A DNA stretch of 37,275 nucleotides from a virus: positions 1 through 37,275 of the IMG/VR virus record IMGVR_UViG_3300042090_000851; one strand, 5' to 3'. Positions 13,730 to 23,371 of this stretch are shown piece after piece. Within the stretch, counting starts at the first letter, position 1; each line of letters begins with the position of its first letter. The position numbers were made by a program, and so were the translations under genes. The notes beneath the pieces are model-generated. The model ran no database searches, was not told where the DNA came from, and saw only the letters and a list, made by a program, of their open reading frames with translations.

Positions 13730-14959
13730 ATGGACAATACTACAATAATTGGACAAGGTTATTTCACCGCGTCTTCAATTGGATTGGCTAATCCTGATCC
13801 AGGTAATGCTGAAGTAGGACAATCTAATCCTGCATATATTCAGATTCCGTCTAATGCTGACTGGATGACAGTGCGCAACTGGACTCAATTTGGTACTGCA
13901 GGAACTGATGCTGCATATTTGAATGGTACTGCAAATGCGTTTGTTGGTGTAGAATTCTTCTGGCAAAGAGGAATGGCTGCCGGCTCTGCAATCTGCAAAT
14001 ATTATACTAATACTGCTGCAGTTATTACTGGCGACACTATCATTTCTGGTGGTTTCACACTGTATGATCCAAGCGGACAATCAGTTGGTGCTCAACCATT
14101 ACTTGGTAGCCCTGTAACAATCTCTGCTGTAACAAACGCTACGCGCCCGGTAGTGACTTGTTCTTCAACTGCTGGCCTTTCAGTAGGTACTGTAGTGAGA
14201 TTGAGCTCGACAGCACAAACTGACGTTAACGGCGTAGATATGGTTGTTGGTACCGTAACTAATGGAACTACGTTCACATTGCTTACTTCTACTAACGCTC
14301 TTGCTACAGCTCCAGGCGCTATTGGTGGTGCTGGTTCATTCCGTATCGTGTATAATGGCAACTCAGCGTTGTTCTATCCGCGTCTACGCTATGTAACTAA
14401 CATTACTCAAGCGACTAATGCACAAGTAAGTACTTCTATTGCTCACGGCTTGACTCCTGGTCAAGAATTGCGCTTTAAGATACCTACTACTTCTGGCATG
14501 ACGCAGTTGAATCCTCAACTTAACAATAACTATTTCCCGCAAAGCTCAAGCGTTGCAGCGATAGTACAATCTGTGGTTGATGATTATAACTTCACTATCA
14601 ACATCAATACTACTGGTTACACAGCATTTACTTGGCCAACTATTGCTCAAGAGCCTACTGATTTCCCAACCGTAACTCCATTCGGTGAAGATACTGCTAC
14701 AGCACTTGCAAGCAATACAGCACAAGTTCCTACAATTGCTGGCGTGCAGATCTACAATACTAACACTGGCATTCTTGCTGACTCAACCGTTAATACCGGT
14801 TATCTTGGCATGATTCTTGGTGCTGGTGGGATTGGTACCATTGCTTCTTCTAATGCAATTCTCGGGCCATCTGGTTCTATTGCTTGGACTGCAGGTAATG
14901 CTCCAACCGGTGACCTCATGTATTGGGTTGCAGGTAAATCAACCTATGGCGGATTGTAA
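13730..14959 (+). CDS. Virion surface or decoration-like protein with FCCH-like beta domains
   Basis: A 409-aa beta-rich protein starting after GGGAGATAAT, directly behind the capsid gene. The N-terminal part resembles small phage structural proteins (NPAYIQIPSNADWMTVRNW). Residues about 130-210 (ATRPVVTCSSTAGLSVGTVV to TVTNGTTFTL) and 230-320 (NAQVSTSIAHGLTPGQELRF to FTININTTGY) look like two copies of a short beta domain of the E1-FCCH-like type common in phage tail and head proteins. A related copy fills the small protein at 15440. Likely a capsid decoration or neck protein; exact role not known. Confidence 0.65.
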   Translation: MDNTTIIGQGYFTASSIGLANPDPGNAEVGQSNPAYIQIPSNADWMTVRNWTQFGTAGTDAAYLNGTANAFVGVEFFWQRGMAAGSAICKYYTNTAAVITGDTIISGGFTLYDPSGQSVGAQPLLGSPVTISAVTNATRPVVTCSSTAGLSVGTVVRLSSTAQTDVNGVDMVVGTVTNGTTFTLLTSTNALATAPGAIGGAGSFRIVYNGNSALFYPRLRYVTNITQATNAQVSTSIAHGLTPGQELRFKIPTTSGMTQLNPQLNNNYFPQSSSVAAIVQSVVDDYNFTININTTGYTAFTWPTIAQEPTDFPTVTPFGEDTATALASNTAQVPTIAGVQIYNTNTGILADSTVNTGYLGMILGAGGIGTIASSNAILGPSGSIAWTAGNAPTGDLMYWVAGKSTYGGL

Positions 14960-14975
14960 AATCTGATATAGTAGT

Positions 14976-15000
14976 GGGTGCTATCTAGCGGGTAGCACCC
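14976..15000 (+). other. Strong hairpin between structural genes
   Basis: GGGTGCTA (14976-14983) and TAGCACCC (14993-15000) form a perfect 8-bp stem with a 9-nt loop. No T-run follows (CGCTCATAAAG), so it is more likely an mRNA stability or processing element than an intrinsic terminator. It lies between the decoration-like gene and the gene at 15023. Confidence 0.6.
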
Positions 15001-15022
15001 CGCTCATAAAGAAAGGAAAACA

Positions 15023-15430
15023 ATGGCTCAAATAGAAAAACGTGAATTCACAAAAGAAGAAAAAGAACAACGAGATAAAATCAAATCTCAGTTAGAATTC
15101 CAACGCAAAAAAGATCGTGAGATGGTTCGTGGTATTTTCAGATTCCATGAAGTTCCAGGCGGCCAAATGGAATTCCCTTTCAAGAAATATAAAGGCGATC
15201 CATTAGAGACATTTAAAATGAATGATGGTGAAGTTTATACCATTCCATTAGGCGTAGCTAAGCATCTTAATACTAATTGCTGGTATCCCTCTTATACATT
15301 TAAGAATGATGAAGCAGGCAGGCCAAGCGTGAGTGTTGCTGAGAAGATTCGTCGCTGCAGCTTCCAAAGCTTAGAGTTTATTGATATTGAAGGATTGGAA
15401 AACAATCCTAAATCTGCACTGCCATCATAA
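15023..15430 (+). CDS. 135-aa conserved head-region protein
   Basis: AAAGGAAAAC precedes the ATG. The N-terminus is a charged helix (EEKEQRDKIKSQLEFQRKK). The rest has RGIFRFHEVPGGQMEFPFKK, then VYTIPLGVAKHLNTNCWYP. To my recollection this pattern recurs in phage genomes beside capsid genes, but no function has been attached. It is likely a virion or assembly protein. Confidence 0.6.
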   Translation: MAQIEKREFTKEEKEQRDKIKSQLEFQRKKDREMVRGIFRFHEVPGGQMEFPFKKYKGDPLETFKMNDGEVYTIPLGVAKHLNTNCWYPSYTFKNDEAGRPSVSVAEKIRRCSFQSLEFIDIEGLENNPKSALPS

Positions 15431-15439
15431 GGATGCATC

Positions 15440-15805
15440 ATGTCATATCAAGCCCAGAAGTTTCCCGTTTATCAACCAGCAATGAGGATCATTTCGAATA
15501 TAACGAATGCTAATCCTGCAGTAGTGACTACTACATTTGCGCATCAATATTTGACGGGAACTATTGTGAGATTAAATTTTCCACCTGGCTATGGCATGGA
15601 GCAAGCAAATCAATTGACAGGGGAGATAGTAGTAACTTCGCCTACTACCTTCTCTATCAATATTGATACGACAACATTTGATCCTTTTATGACTCCTGCT
15701 ACATTTCCTGATAATACTCAATATCCTCAAGTGGTTCCTATTGGTGAGAATGGATTAACATTAAAAGCTGCTACCGTAAATTCACTTCCCTATAGTGCAA
15801 CTTAA
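15440..15805 (+). CDS. 121-aa beta-domain protein (FCCH-like single domain)
   Basis: AAGGATGCATC precedes the ATG. Residues about 12-80 (MRIISNITNANPAVVTTTFA to TTFSINIDTTTFDPF) match the beta domain repeated in the 13730 product (AHGL/AHQYL, then V-x-L/F, G-M, then T-F-S-I-N-I). It is therefore a likely paralogous virion surface domain. Small size and tandem position suggest a decoration or tail-accessory protein. Confidence 0.6.
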   Translation: MSYQAQKFPVYQPAMRIISNITNANPAVVTTTFAHQYLTGTIVRLNFPPGYGMEQANQLTGEIVVTSPTTFSINIDTTTFDPFMTPATFPDNTQYPQVVPIGENGLTLKAATVNSLPYSAT

Positions 15806-15841
15806 AGGTAAGATGATTCTGAAATAATCAAGGAGATTAGT

Positions 15842-16945
15842 ATGCCAATAAGTCCCGCGGATTCTACCTTAACGGCGATCCAAACTAAGGTTCGTCGACT
15901 TACTCGTAGTCCATCAGTCAATCAATTATCTGATGGTGATCTGAATCAGTATATTAATACGTTTATTACGTATGATTTTCCTGAACATTTACGACTGTTC
16001 AATTTAAGAACAACTTTTACGTTCTATACTCAGCCCTATGTGGACGCTTATCCTACTAACCTATCTCCAATTTCCGATGAAGAGATTATTTATCCTCTAC
16101 AGAATTTTGATAATCTTTATCTCACTATTCATCCTCCTATTTATATAGCAGGTTATCAGGGCCTCTATCTTGAATCTCGAGAACAATTCTTCGGCATATA
16201 TCCTAAGCTCAATTTCATCAACTCAATTGGTGTAACCGGCGATGGAATGACCACCTCATTTTCAGGTGTTATTAATACTCAGCAAGCAACCACGCAAGCA
16301 GGATTACAACAAACAACTGTCATTCTACAAAATCAAGTTCTATTCTCTTCTATTGATAGCAATTTTAATGGTTTAGGACTGATTGATTATCCTCTTTATC
16401 CAACCTATCAACAGCCAAATATGGGCTGCTTAGGTCTTCCCGGACAACCGCCAGAAAATCTTGAAGCGTTTGAATATGGCTTTATAAATTATGTTACCGG
16501 TGAATTTACTATTAACTTTCCCGTAGCTCCTGGAGCAGGCGAGCAAATAAACTATCAAGTCGTCCCAGTTCAGCCAGCATTGCCACAAACAATGTGCTAC
16601 TATGATTCAACAATTCTATTGCGGCCAGTTCCGGATCAAGTTTATCGTGTGCAAATGGAAGTCTATGCAAGACCAACATATCTTTTAGAGACAAATCAAT
16701 CACCACAACTTGAAGAATGGTGGCAGTACATAGCTTATGGCGCCGCAAAAAAGGTTCTTGAAGATCGTATGGACATGGATACTGTTCAATTGATAATGCC
16801 AGAGTTTAAGAAACAGGAAAATTTGATACTCAGAAGAACAATTGTAGAAATGACTTCACAACGCGCTTCGACTATCTATACCCAAGACAATGGTGCCGCT
16901 GGTGCTTATGGTCCTGGGTGGTGGTCAGGAGGCGGCACGTTCTAA
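15842..16945 (+). CDS. Head-tail adaptor-like protein (P22 gp4-like N-terminus)
   Basis: AAGGAGATTAGT precedes the ATG. The opening (LTAIQTKVRRLTRSPSVNQL, then SDGDLNQYINTFITYDFPEH) matches the start of P22-type tail adaptors that bind the portal. The long middle is beta-rich, with Y and Q abundant. The C-terminus is helical (EWWQYIAYGAAKKVLEDRMD) and ends in a Gly/Trp-rich tail. At 367 aa it is longer than P22 gp4, so it may combine adaptor and neck functions. Placement after the capsid group and before the tail genes fits. Confidence 0.7.
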   Translation: MPISPADSTLTAIQTKVRRLTRSPSVNQLSDGDLNQYINTFITYDFPEHLRLFNLRTTFTFYTQPYVDAYPTNLSPISDEEIIYPLQNFDNLYLTIHPPIYIAGYQGLYLESREQFFGIYPKLNFINSIGVTGDGMTTSFSGVINTQQATTQAGLQQTTVILQNQVLFSSIDSNFNGLGLIDYPLYPTYQQPNMGCLGLPGQPPENLEAFEYGFINYVTGEFTINFPVAPGAGEQINYQVVPVQPALPQTMCYYDSTILLRPVPDQVYRVQMEVYARPTYLLETNQSPQLEEWWQYIAYGAAKKVLEDRMDMDTVQLIMPEFKKQENLILRRTIVEMTSQRASTIYTQDNGAAGAYGPGWWSGGGTF

Positions 16946-16976
16946 TTGATTAAAAAGTTAAAGTAAGGAGTTAACA

Positions 16977-17579
16977 TTGGCTTACCAACCAAACATTCCC
17001 GCGAGTACGGATCTATTGAGCGATTCTCAATCAGATATACAAGGCAATTTTCAGGCGATTCAAACGCTTATTGATGTAAATCATTATGATTTTGCAAGCA
17101 GTAATCAAGGCAAGCATTTTGCAATTTCAATGCCACCACAAGCATCAAGTCCGGCAATTACATTTGCTGCTGGTGAAGTGGGATTATATTCCTATGTGAA
17201 TGCTACCACGAGTCAGACTGAGCTCTATATTAATAAAACCAATGAAGCTACGGTTACACAAATTCCGGCTACTGCTTCTGTTTTAAGTCTTACTTCTGCT
17301 CCTTCTCAAGGATCGGCTGGATGGTCATATCTTCCTTCTGGAATTTATATTACATGGGGATCAACGACGGTATCAGGTAATACGCTTGTTACATTGGCTT
17401 CTCCTCCTCCAAATCAAATTCTCAATGTTCAATTAACGCCAGCTTCGGGGTCCTCGTCATATGTTAATGCTCAAGTTGTTCTTAATAATATTGTTTCTAG
17501 CTCTACTTTTAATGTAGTTGGCACCATCAATGGCTCTCCATCAGCGGTGACATGTTATTATTTTGTTATTGGGTACTAA
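16977..17579 (+). CDS. Short tail fibre-like protein, gp53-like C-terminal domain
   Basis: The start is TTG 16977, preceded by AAGGAG at 7 nt. The N-terminus is helical (DLLSDSQSDIQGNFQAIQTL). Residues about 105-200 (WSYLPSGIYITWGSTTVSGN, then LASPPP, ending YYFVIGY) look like the phage fibre C-terminal domain found in gp53-like proteins, a small receptor-binding beta fold. It probably forms a short spike or fibre on the adaptor. The unusual start codon may limit its level. Confidence 0.6.
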   Translation: MAYQPNIPASTDLLSDSQSDIQGNFQAIQTLIDVNHYDFASSNQGKHFAISMPPQASSPAITFAAGEVGLYSYVNATTSQTELYINKTNEATVTQIPATASVLSLTSAPSQGSAGWSYLPSGIYITWGSTTVSGNTLVTLASPPPNQILNVQLTPASGSSSYVNAQVVLNNIVSSSTFNVVGTINGSPSAVTCYYFVIGY

Positions 17580-17594
17580 ATTCAGGGAGTGCTC

Positions 17595-20417
17595 ATGCCA
17601 TTAGATAGATTCTTAATTGCGCCATTTAAGACTGGTCAACAGCAAGATGTGAGACCATGGTTGATAATGGATGATGCATTCCAGAAACTTAGTAATGCTT
17701 ATGTGTTCCGAGGAAGAGTCAGAAAACGTCCTGGTTCTTCAGTCATGAATACATCTGTTGATCTCTCAGTCCAACAACTTTATTCACGATTGCGTATAGG
17801 ACTAGGGACTACCGATTCTTCAGGAGATGCTTCAGGAACAGCATCTGGTTACATCTTTCAGACTGGTCAATTGTTTTCCATTGGCGATGAAATATTTACA
17901 GTATCTACTACGGGAACTCCAGCAGATATGCTCATTGCGCCGATTCAAGTAGGAACTACCGATTCTTCAGGGGACGCTTCAGGAACTATTTATGAAGGAG
18001 TTGGTTCTGTAGGAATGGTATTCACCATTGCAGGCTTTACGTATACGGTGGCCATGTCGAGTGGTGCATTAACGCCAGGTGTAGGAGCTCCCGGATCTGG
18101 CACATTTGATTGTGGTTCCGGTGCTTATACATTTACTGGAACAACAGACGATTCTACGATTTATTTAACGGCAGCATCAGACGCAACTTTTAATACTTCT
18201 ACCGGTGCATATACTTTTTCTGATGCATATCCATCAACAAATATCTATTTCTATCCCGCTCTTCCTGTTATGGGATTTGCAACTTATGATTCTGATCTTG
18301 TAGAAGACGAGCCCCTCTTTGCATTCGATACTGAATTTCCTTACCTTTGGGATGCTACTAATCAATATTGGAATAGAGTTGGCACAGCAGTCTGGACTGG
18401 ATCAAATCTCAATTATTTTTGGGCATGCACATGGCGCGGTATAACCAATTATGATTACTATCTTTTTGTCAGTAACTTCAAGATTCCAAGCCTTTCTCCT
18501 TCTGTAACTCCCGATTACATCAAATATTACAATGAATCAGATTTCTATAATCTCAATCCTGTTCTAAATCAAACAACACGACTTGTAACCGCTCTTATGG
18601 TGCAACCATTCAAAGATAGATTATGCGTTTATAACGTCGTTGAATCGACTTCTGGATCTGGAGAATCACAAGGAACTACTGATGGCACAACGGGAAATGT
18701 AACCGTTAATCCAGTTACTGCTTTTAATGGCAATCCTTTTATGGTTGGTGACAACTTTCTAGTGGGAACTACACTTTTTACAGTTACTGATGTCACTACA
18801 AATTCTGATGTTGCGATGCTCGTGAATTCACAAACATCATCAGCAACTGCTCCCACTTCTACCGGCACCTTTAATGGCACTACAGGCAAGCTCGTAATCA
18901 CCGGTAACGGAACGAATTTAAATGCTCCCGTGTATTATATATCTGTAGGAACTCCTACTGCCTATCGTCAATATTGGAATCGTTTAAGATTCTCTCAGAA
19001 TGGAACGCCAGTCTCCTCAAATCCATCATATCCTACTGCAACTAATGCATGGCTTGATAGCATTCCAGGACTTGGTGGCTATATTGATGCTCCAACTAAA
19101 GAAGCGATCGTCAGTGGAGAATATATTAAAGATCGATGGATAGTTTATTTTGAGACATCTACTTGGGAACAAGTTTATACATTCAACCAAGTATTACCGT
19201 TTGTTTGGCAAAAAATTAATACTGAACTTGGTGCAGTATCTCCATTCTCAACAGTTCCATTCGATAAAGTGGTTATTGGTATCGGTGATGTTGGTGTTCA
19301 TGCTTGTAATGGTTCAAACGTAGAACGTGTTGATGATCTGATTCCTGATAGCATCTTTAATTTTGCTAAGGAAAATGGCGGGAATCTCAGAGTCTGGGGA
19401 GTGCGTGATTATTATACTGAAATGATTTACTGGGCATTCCAAGAAGAAACGCGTTATACACCATTCAATAATAAATTATTGGCTTATAACTATAAAACTC
19501 AATCATGGGCATTTTTTGATGATGCAATTACTGCATTTGGCACTTTCTATAATAGCACCAATATAACTTGGGCATCATCAACATTCTCATGGGAATCATC
19601 CTATCAGCAATGGAATACTGGTAGTATTCAGCAGCAATTTAGGCAGGTAATAGCAGGCAATCAGCAAGGCTATACATTTCTTATTCAGCGTGATGAAGGA
19701 GCAAATGCACCATCATTACAGATCACTAATCTCGTTATCAATGCTCCAACTTCTTATTTTACTGTTACTTCTTATAATCATTGCCTTGGTTACGGTCAAT
19801 ATGTCTATATTGAGAATTGTACTGGCGTTACTGGCATTAATAATACCGTATTCCCGGTTGGCATTGTTATCGATGAGAATACTATTAGATTCTATGCTCG
19901 AGCAGACCAATCATTTGGAGGAACCTATGCAGGCGGCGGCACTATAAGACGCGTATCTCAAATAGATATCCTGACTAAGCAATATAACTTCTATATTAAA
20001 GAAGGCAGAAATGCACTGATTAATAAAGTTGATTTCCAGGTAGATAGAACTTCTGAGAATCCAGATGGAGTTCCTAATGGTGTTACCGTGGATTATTATA
20101 TTTCTACTGCATATCAATCATCTTTGAATGCAGGAGCTCCGCAACCAGGAGGAACGGGTACTATAACTGGAACTGGTATATTAGAAACTACGCCATATCC
20201 TGCATCGCCGTATACTGATGAAACATTCCAATATCCTCTTGAAGATATTCAAACTCAATTATGGCATCCAGTATATACCTGGGCTGATGGAGAATTCATT
20301 CAATTGCATATATATCTATCTCCCTATCAAATTCTTGATATTGATGTTGCATGGGCAGATTTCCAAATGCATAGCATGGTATTTTATACTCAGCCAAGTT
20401 CAAGCAGATTGCAATAA
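17595..20417 (+). CDS. Large tail protein (nozzle or stabilisation-like)
   Basis: AGGGAG lies 7 nt before ATG 17595. The 940-aa protein opens with a segment typical of large podovirus tail proteins (YVFRGRVRKRPGSSVM), then carries three related beta modules (about 75-115, 120-210, 355-450), each with D-G/T-T-G repeats and a phrase like GDEIFTVSTTG or GDNFLVGTTLFTVT. The first two start with the nearly identical GTTDSSGDASGT. The C-terminal half is aromatic and beta-rich, ending QMHSMVFYTQPSSSRLQ. It is the largest structural protein apart from the adhesin and probably builds the tail hub or nozzle. The exact family is not certain. Confidence 0.65.
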   Translation: MPLDRFLIAPFKTGQQQDVRPWLIMDDAFQKLSNAYVFRGRVRKRPGSSVMNTSVDLSVQQLYSRLRIGLGTTDSSGDASGTASGYIFQTGQLFSIGDEIFTVSTTGTPADMLIAPIQVGTTDSSGDASGTIYEGVGSVGMVFTIAGFTYTVAMSSGALTPGVGAPGSGTFDCGSGAYTFTGTTDDSTIYLTAASDATFNTSTGAYTFSDAYPSTNIYFYPALPVMGFATYDSDLVEDEPLFAFDTEFPYLWDATNQYWNRVGTAVWTGSNLNYFWACTWRGITNYDYYLFVSNFKIPSLSPSVTPDYIKYYNESDFYNLNPVLNQTTRLVTALMVQPFKDRLCVYNVVESTSGSGESQGTTDGTTGNVTVNPVTAFNGNPFMVGDNFLVGTTLFTVTDVTTNSDVAMLVNSQTSSATAPTSTGTFNGTTGKLVITGNGTNLNAPVYYISVGTPTAYRQYWNRLRFSQNGTPVSSNPSYPTATNAWLDSIPGLGGYIDAPTKEAIVSGEYIKDRWIVYFETSTWEQVYTFNQVLPFVWQKINTELGAVSPFSTVPFDKVVIGIGDVGVHACNGSNVERVDDLIPDSIFNFAKENGGNLRVWGVRDYYTEMIYWAFQEETRYTPFNNKLLAYNYKTQSWAFFDDAITAFGTFYNSTNITWASSTFSWESSYQQWNTGSIQQQFRQVIAGNQQGYTFLIQRDEGANAPSLQITNLVINAPTSYFTVTSYNHCLGYGQYVYIENCTGVTGINNTVFPVGIVIDENTIRFYARADQSFGGTYAGGGTIRRVSQIDILTKQYNFYIKEGRNALINKVDFQVDRTSENPDGVPNGVTVDYYISTAYQSSLNAGAPQPGGTGTITGTGILETTPYPASPYTDETFQYPLEDIQTQLWHPVYTWADGEFIQLHIYLSPYQILDIDVAWADFQMHSMVFYTQPSSSRLQ
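17811..17982 (+). repeat. Two near-identical direct repeats in the large tail gene
   Basis: ACTACCGATTCTTCAGG occurs near 17816 and again near 17954, each continuing with GA-GCTTCAGGAAC and flanked by further similarity. They encode TTDSSGDASGT twice, marking a duplicated beta module. Confidence 0.7.
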
Positions 20418-20960
20418 TCATTGCTTCAGATACTCAATGACCATATAGGTATTGATGAAATCAGAATAATCTATGCCAGTAGTAATGGTTATAATGGTAG
20501 TACCAACATCGACTTGAATATTCAGATCAAGGGTTGGTGAAGAATATGGCAACGGAATCATTTTAGTAGCGGCAGTATTTGTAGCAGCGCCATAAATATG
20601 CGTTGCCGTGAATCCCTGATCAACTTGAATGTTATGTACTACTGACTTGGCTCCTGCATTGGGCAATGCACCAAAATTGACCACCATACGATATGTTTGG
20701 CGATAAGTAGGCGTCTGACCATTCTGTGAATTATTAGGAAAATATAATTGTCCTGTCATGAATTCATACAATGGATAATAACCGGTTTCTTTTATGTTTA
20801 AATTCAACGCCATATTATTAACATTTTGATATAGACGAACTAAAAGTTCCTTGAATCGATCGCTATTAATATCGGTAGAATATAGTTCTGAAACATCCCA
20901 TATATTGGTTGTCGCTATAAATGAGCCAATATCTGAGAGGAAATTAGTTGATCCTGCCAT
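20418..20960 (-). CDS. 180-aa structural-type protein on the minus strand
   Basis: Read leftward, with AAAAGGAATAGC before the ATG. Its stop abuts the stop of the large tail gene with no gap. The protein has a helical start (FKELLVRLYQNVNNMALNLN), then a beta-rich body (YRMVVNFGALPNAGAK, then VVHNIQVDQGFTATHIYGAA) like small phage tail or fibre proteins. It is an isolated inversion inside an otherwise rightward morphogenesis block. It must have its own promoter, probably in the 81-nt divergent gap. Function inferred as virion-associated only. Confidence 0.65.
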   Translation of the reverse strand: MAGSTNFLSDIGSFIATTNIWDVSELYSTDINSDRFKELLVRLYQNVNNMALNLNIKETGYYPLYEFMTGQLYFPNNSQNGQTPTYRQTYRMVVNFGALPNAGAKSVVHNIQVDQGFTATHIYGAATNTAATKMIPLPYSSPTLDLNIQVDVGTTIITITTGIDYSDFINTYMVIEYLKQ

Positions 20961-21041
20961 GCTATTCCTTTTGTTTAGGATTTTTTATATAACATAGTAA
21001 GATGATACTGAGAAAATTGATAATATATTTTAGGAGATAGT
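20961..21041. promoter_or_regulatory. Divergent intergenic region, probable back-to-back promoters
   Basis: An AT-rich 81-base gap between two genes that point apart. GATAATATATTTT lies just before the AGGAGATAGT site of the rightward gene, and AT-rich hexamers near TTTTTTATATAAC could serve the leftward one. No clear -35 boxes were identified. Confidence 0.4.
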
Positions 21042-21800
21042 ATGGCTACAAATTGGAGAAGAAACCTGGGTTCCACATTGGGAACTCTTGGTGGTGGTTT
21101 GGTAGGGGGCCTTGCCGGTATTCCTGGAGGTCCAGCTGGTATTGCAGCCGGCGCTGGCATAGGGGCTGGCTTAGGTGGAAAAGCTGGAAACTATTTTCAA
21201 AACGTGGCCAATAGTAATCGTAGTAATCTCCCACAAAACAATGGTATCTCAGCTCAACCTACTACTTTTCCGGGAGGTCCTAATTCTCCGGCTATCACTG
21301 CTCAAAATTTGGGCGAAGAAGGAAATGCCTTATTCTTCAATAGATTTAATCCTCAGCAACAACAACTGATGGCAATACTCGGACAATTAGGTCAACAAGG
21401 ATTGCAGGGAAATAACTTTTCGTTTGGCCCAATTGAACAGCAAGCACGTCAAGGATTTGCCCAACAAACGGTACCTTCTATTGCAGAGCGCTTTTCTGGC
21501 CTTGGAGCACAAAAGTCATCAGCATTTGGACAGCAATTAGGACAAGCAGGCGCTGGATTAGAATCGGATTTGGCTGCTCAAAAGCAACTTTATAATATGA
21601 ATCTATCTGGATTATTTCAAAATTTAGCTAGTCTTGGACTCACTCCGCAATATGAAAGTATTTTCTCTCCTAAGCAGCCATCATTTGGTCAATCGTTAGG
21701 AACCAATATAGCCGGTCCAGCAGCGCAAGCGCTCACTACTCTTGGAGGTTTATATTTAATGAATAAATATGGTCAGCAATCACAATTGCCTAAACCTTAA
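21042..21800 (+). CDS. Internal virion (ejection) protein with glycine zipper
   Basis: AGGAGATAGT precedes the ATG. A 252-aa protein with an N-terminal Gly/Ala zipper (TLGTLGGGLVGGLAGIPGGP, then AGAGIGAGLGGKAG, about 11-50) able to insert in membranes, then a Q-, G- and N-rich tail (FNPQQQQLMAILGQLGQQGL). Podovirus ejection proteins, such as the P22 gp7/gp20/gp16 set, leave the head to form a channel across the host envelope. The next gene encodes a second protein of the same sort. Assignment rests on composition and position. Confidence 0.7.
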   Translation: MATNWRRNLGSTLGTLGGGLVGGLAGIPGGPAGIAAGAGIGAGLGGKAGNYFQNVANSNRSNLPQNNGISAQPTTFPGGPNSPAITAQNLGEEGNALFFNRFNPQQQQLMAILGQLGQQGLQGNNFSFGPIEQQARQGFAQQTVPSIAERFSGLGAQKSSAFGQQLGQAGAGLESDLAAQKQLYNMNLSGLFQNLASLGLTPQYESIFSPKQPSFGQSLGTNIAGPAAQALTTLGGLYLMNKYGQQSQLPKP

Positions 21801-21809
21801 AGGAATATC

Positions 21810-23162
21810 ATGCCTCAAATATTAAATAAATATTCTTTTGGGTCAGATTTAGGGGCAGCATTAGGTTCAGGCTTAGGAAGCGGTCTTCAATATCTTGCTC
21901 AGAATAAAATAAACCAAATGACTCGCGCAAATGAGATGAATCAATATTCTAATCTCTTACAGCAAAGTGGATTAGATCCTCGTGATGCAAATGTTCTTGC
22001 ATATCATGCGGTAAGTAATCCTGAGCAATTTCATCATATATTAGAACAATATAGCCCACGGCAAGCAATCAATCAGCAAGCTACAGAAGTTCCTCAATAT
22101 CAACAAGGATTGCAACAATTAGAACAGCAGCCTGCACAAGCAGCCTATAGGCAACCAACTCCTGAACAAGCAATGCAATTACAGAATCTGTTTAAAGGAC
22201 TAGGACAACCTCAGCAAGAGCCATCAGGCTTAGGAGAAGGCGTTGATCTGTTACGCAAGTCTGCCGCAAGTGAACTATTGAAAACTGCAGTAGGAAAGCA
22301 ACCAGAAGAACAACTGCCTCAAATTAGACAACCACAACCACAAGTTGTTCCACAGGTAGTTCCTCCTATTCAACAGCCACAACAACCAGTTGAATTTACA
22401 CCACAACAAATAGAAGAGCAGATTCATCCTTTATTAGCAAAAAGAAAAGCTCTTGAAGAAAAAGCGGCTCGTGAAAGAGATAAAGAGGAAAAGGCAAATC
22501 AAACTGCTATTAATAAAGCAGAAAAGCCTTACGTCGATAAGATTACTGCTTATAAGGAAGCTGCTGATGATGCAGATAAACGTCTTAATAAGATGGAAAA
22601 TCTTGTTAAGAAAGGAAGCCTCCCTTATTCCGGATATTATAATACTCTCAAATCATTAGAAGAACATGTTACTCCATTAACAGGAGCTGGCGCTGGAGCA
22701 GCTATTGGAGGAGCATTAGGATTAGCCGGAGGACCATTAGCTCCCGCATCTGCTACAATTGGTAGCGCTATTGGCGGTGGTATAGGAGCTGCTGTTACTC
22801 CTATAGTTCAAGTACTAAAATCATTCCAGCGAGGAATCACTGCTACTGATACTGAAGAATTTGAAAAACTATCAAATGACTTTATAAGAAATGCAAAGAC
22901 AATATTCGGATCAAGAATTACAGACGCAGATCTACGGGCTTTTATGGCTACATTGCCAACTTTATCTCAAACAGATGAAGGAAAACTTGCAGTCATAAAA
23001 AACATGAAATCATTTAATAAGGCAGCTCAGGTTCGATATAAAGCAATGCGTGATGTAATCAAAGATAATGGCAATAAAATACCGGCCGATATTCAAGGAT
23101 TAGTGGAAGAGCGAGCAAAGCCAGAATTAGACAGAATAGCTTCTGACTTTGAAGCGGTTTAG
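21810..23162 (+). CDS. Second internal virion (ejection) protein
   Basis: AAAGGAATATC precedes the ATG. 450 aa: a helical N-terminus (ANEMNQYSNLLQQSGLDPRD), a long Gln/Pro-rich stretch (about 85-200), a charged coiled coil (RKALEEKAARERDKEEKANQ, about 212-275), a glycine zipper (GAGAGAAIGGALGLAGG, then ATIGSAIGGGIGAAVTP, about 292-332) and a helical C-terminus. This suits a membrane-crossing ejection protein. Its stop overlaps the stop of the leftward gene by 3 nt. Confidence 0.7.
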   Translation: MPQILNKYSFGSDLGAALGSGLGSGLQYLAQNKINQMTRANEMNQYSNLLQQSGLDPRDANVLAYHAVSNPEQFHHILEQYSPRQAINQQATEVPQYQQGLQQLEQQPAQAAYRQPTPEQAMQLQNLFKGLGQPQQEPSGLGEGVDLLRKSAASELLKTAVGKQPEEQLPQIRQPQPQVVPQVVPPIQQPQQPVEFTPQQIEEQIHPLLAKRKALEEKAARERDKEEKANQTAINKAEKPYVDKITAYKEAADDADKRLNKMENLVKKGSLPYSGYYNTLKSLEEHVTPLTGAGAGAAIGGALGLAGGPLAPASATIGSAIGGGIGAAVTPIVQVLKSFQRGITATDTEEFEKLSNDFIRNAKTIFGSRITDADLRAFMATLPTLSQTDEGKLAVIKNMKSFNKAAQVRYKAMRDVIKDNGNKIPADIQGLVEERAKPELDRIASDFEAV

Positions 23163-23362
23163 TGGGCAAATATAATAATAAAGATTCCTAATTGAAGAAG
23201 GAGTAAGATTTCAATATTCTTTATTCTTTCTTCAATTGTTCTTTCATCCTTATAATTTTGTGCATTTAATACTGCATTTCTATACATCTTGCGAATTCCG
23301 TATCCAATAAGGGCACATATAAATAAAAAGAATGATATCCAAAATACGTCTGAAAAATTCAT
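23159..23362 (-). CDS. 67-aa two-helix membrane protein
   Basis: Leftward, GGAGAAACT before the ATG. Two hydrophobic helices (FWISFFLFICALIGYGI, residues 7-23, and ILLLLQLGIFIIIF at the end) flank a charged linker (NAQNYKDERTIEERIKN). It could be a holin-like or membrane-remodelling protein. Last gene of a four-gene minus-strand cassette. Confidence 0.6.
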   Translation of the reverse strand: MNFSDVFWISFFLFICALIGYGIRKMYRNAVLNAQNYKDERTIEERIKNIEILLLLQLGIFIIIFAH

Positions 23363-23371
23363 AGTTTCTCC

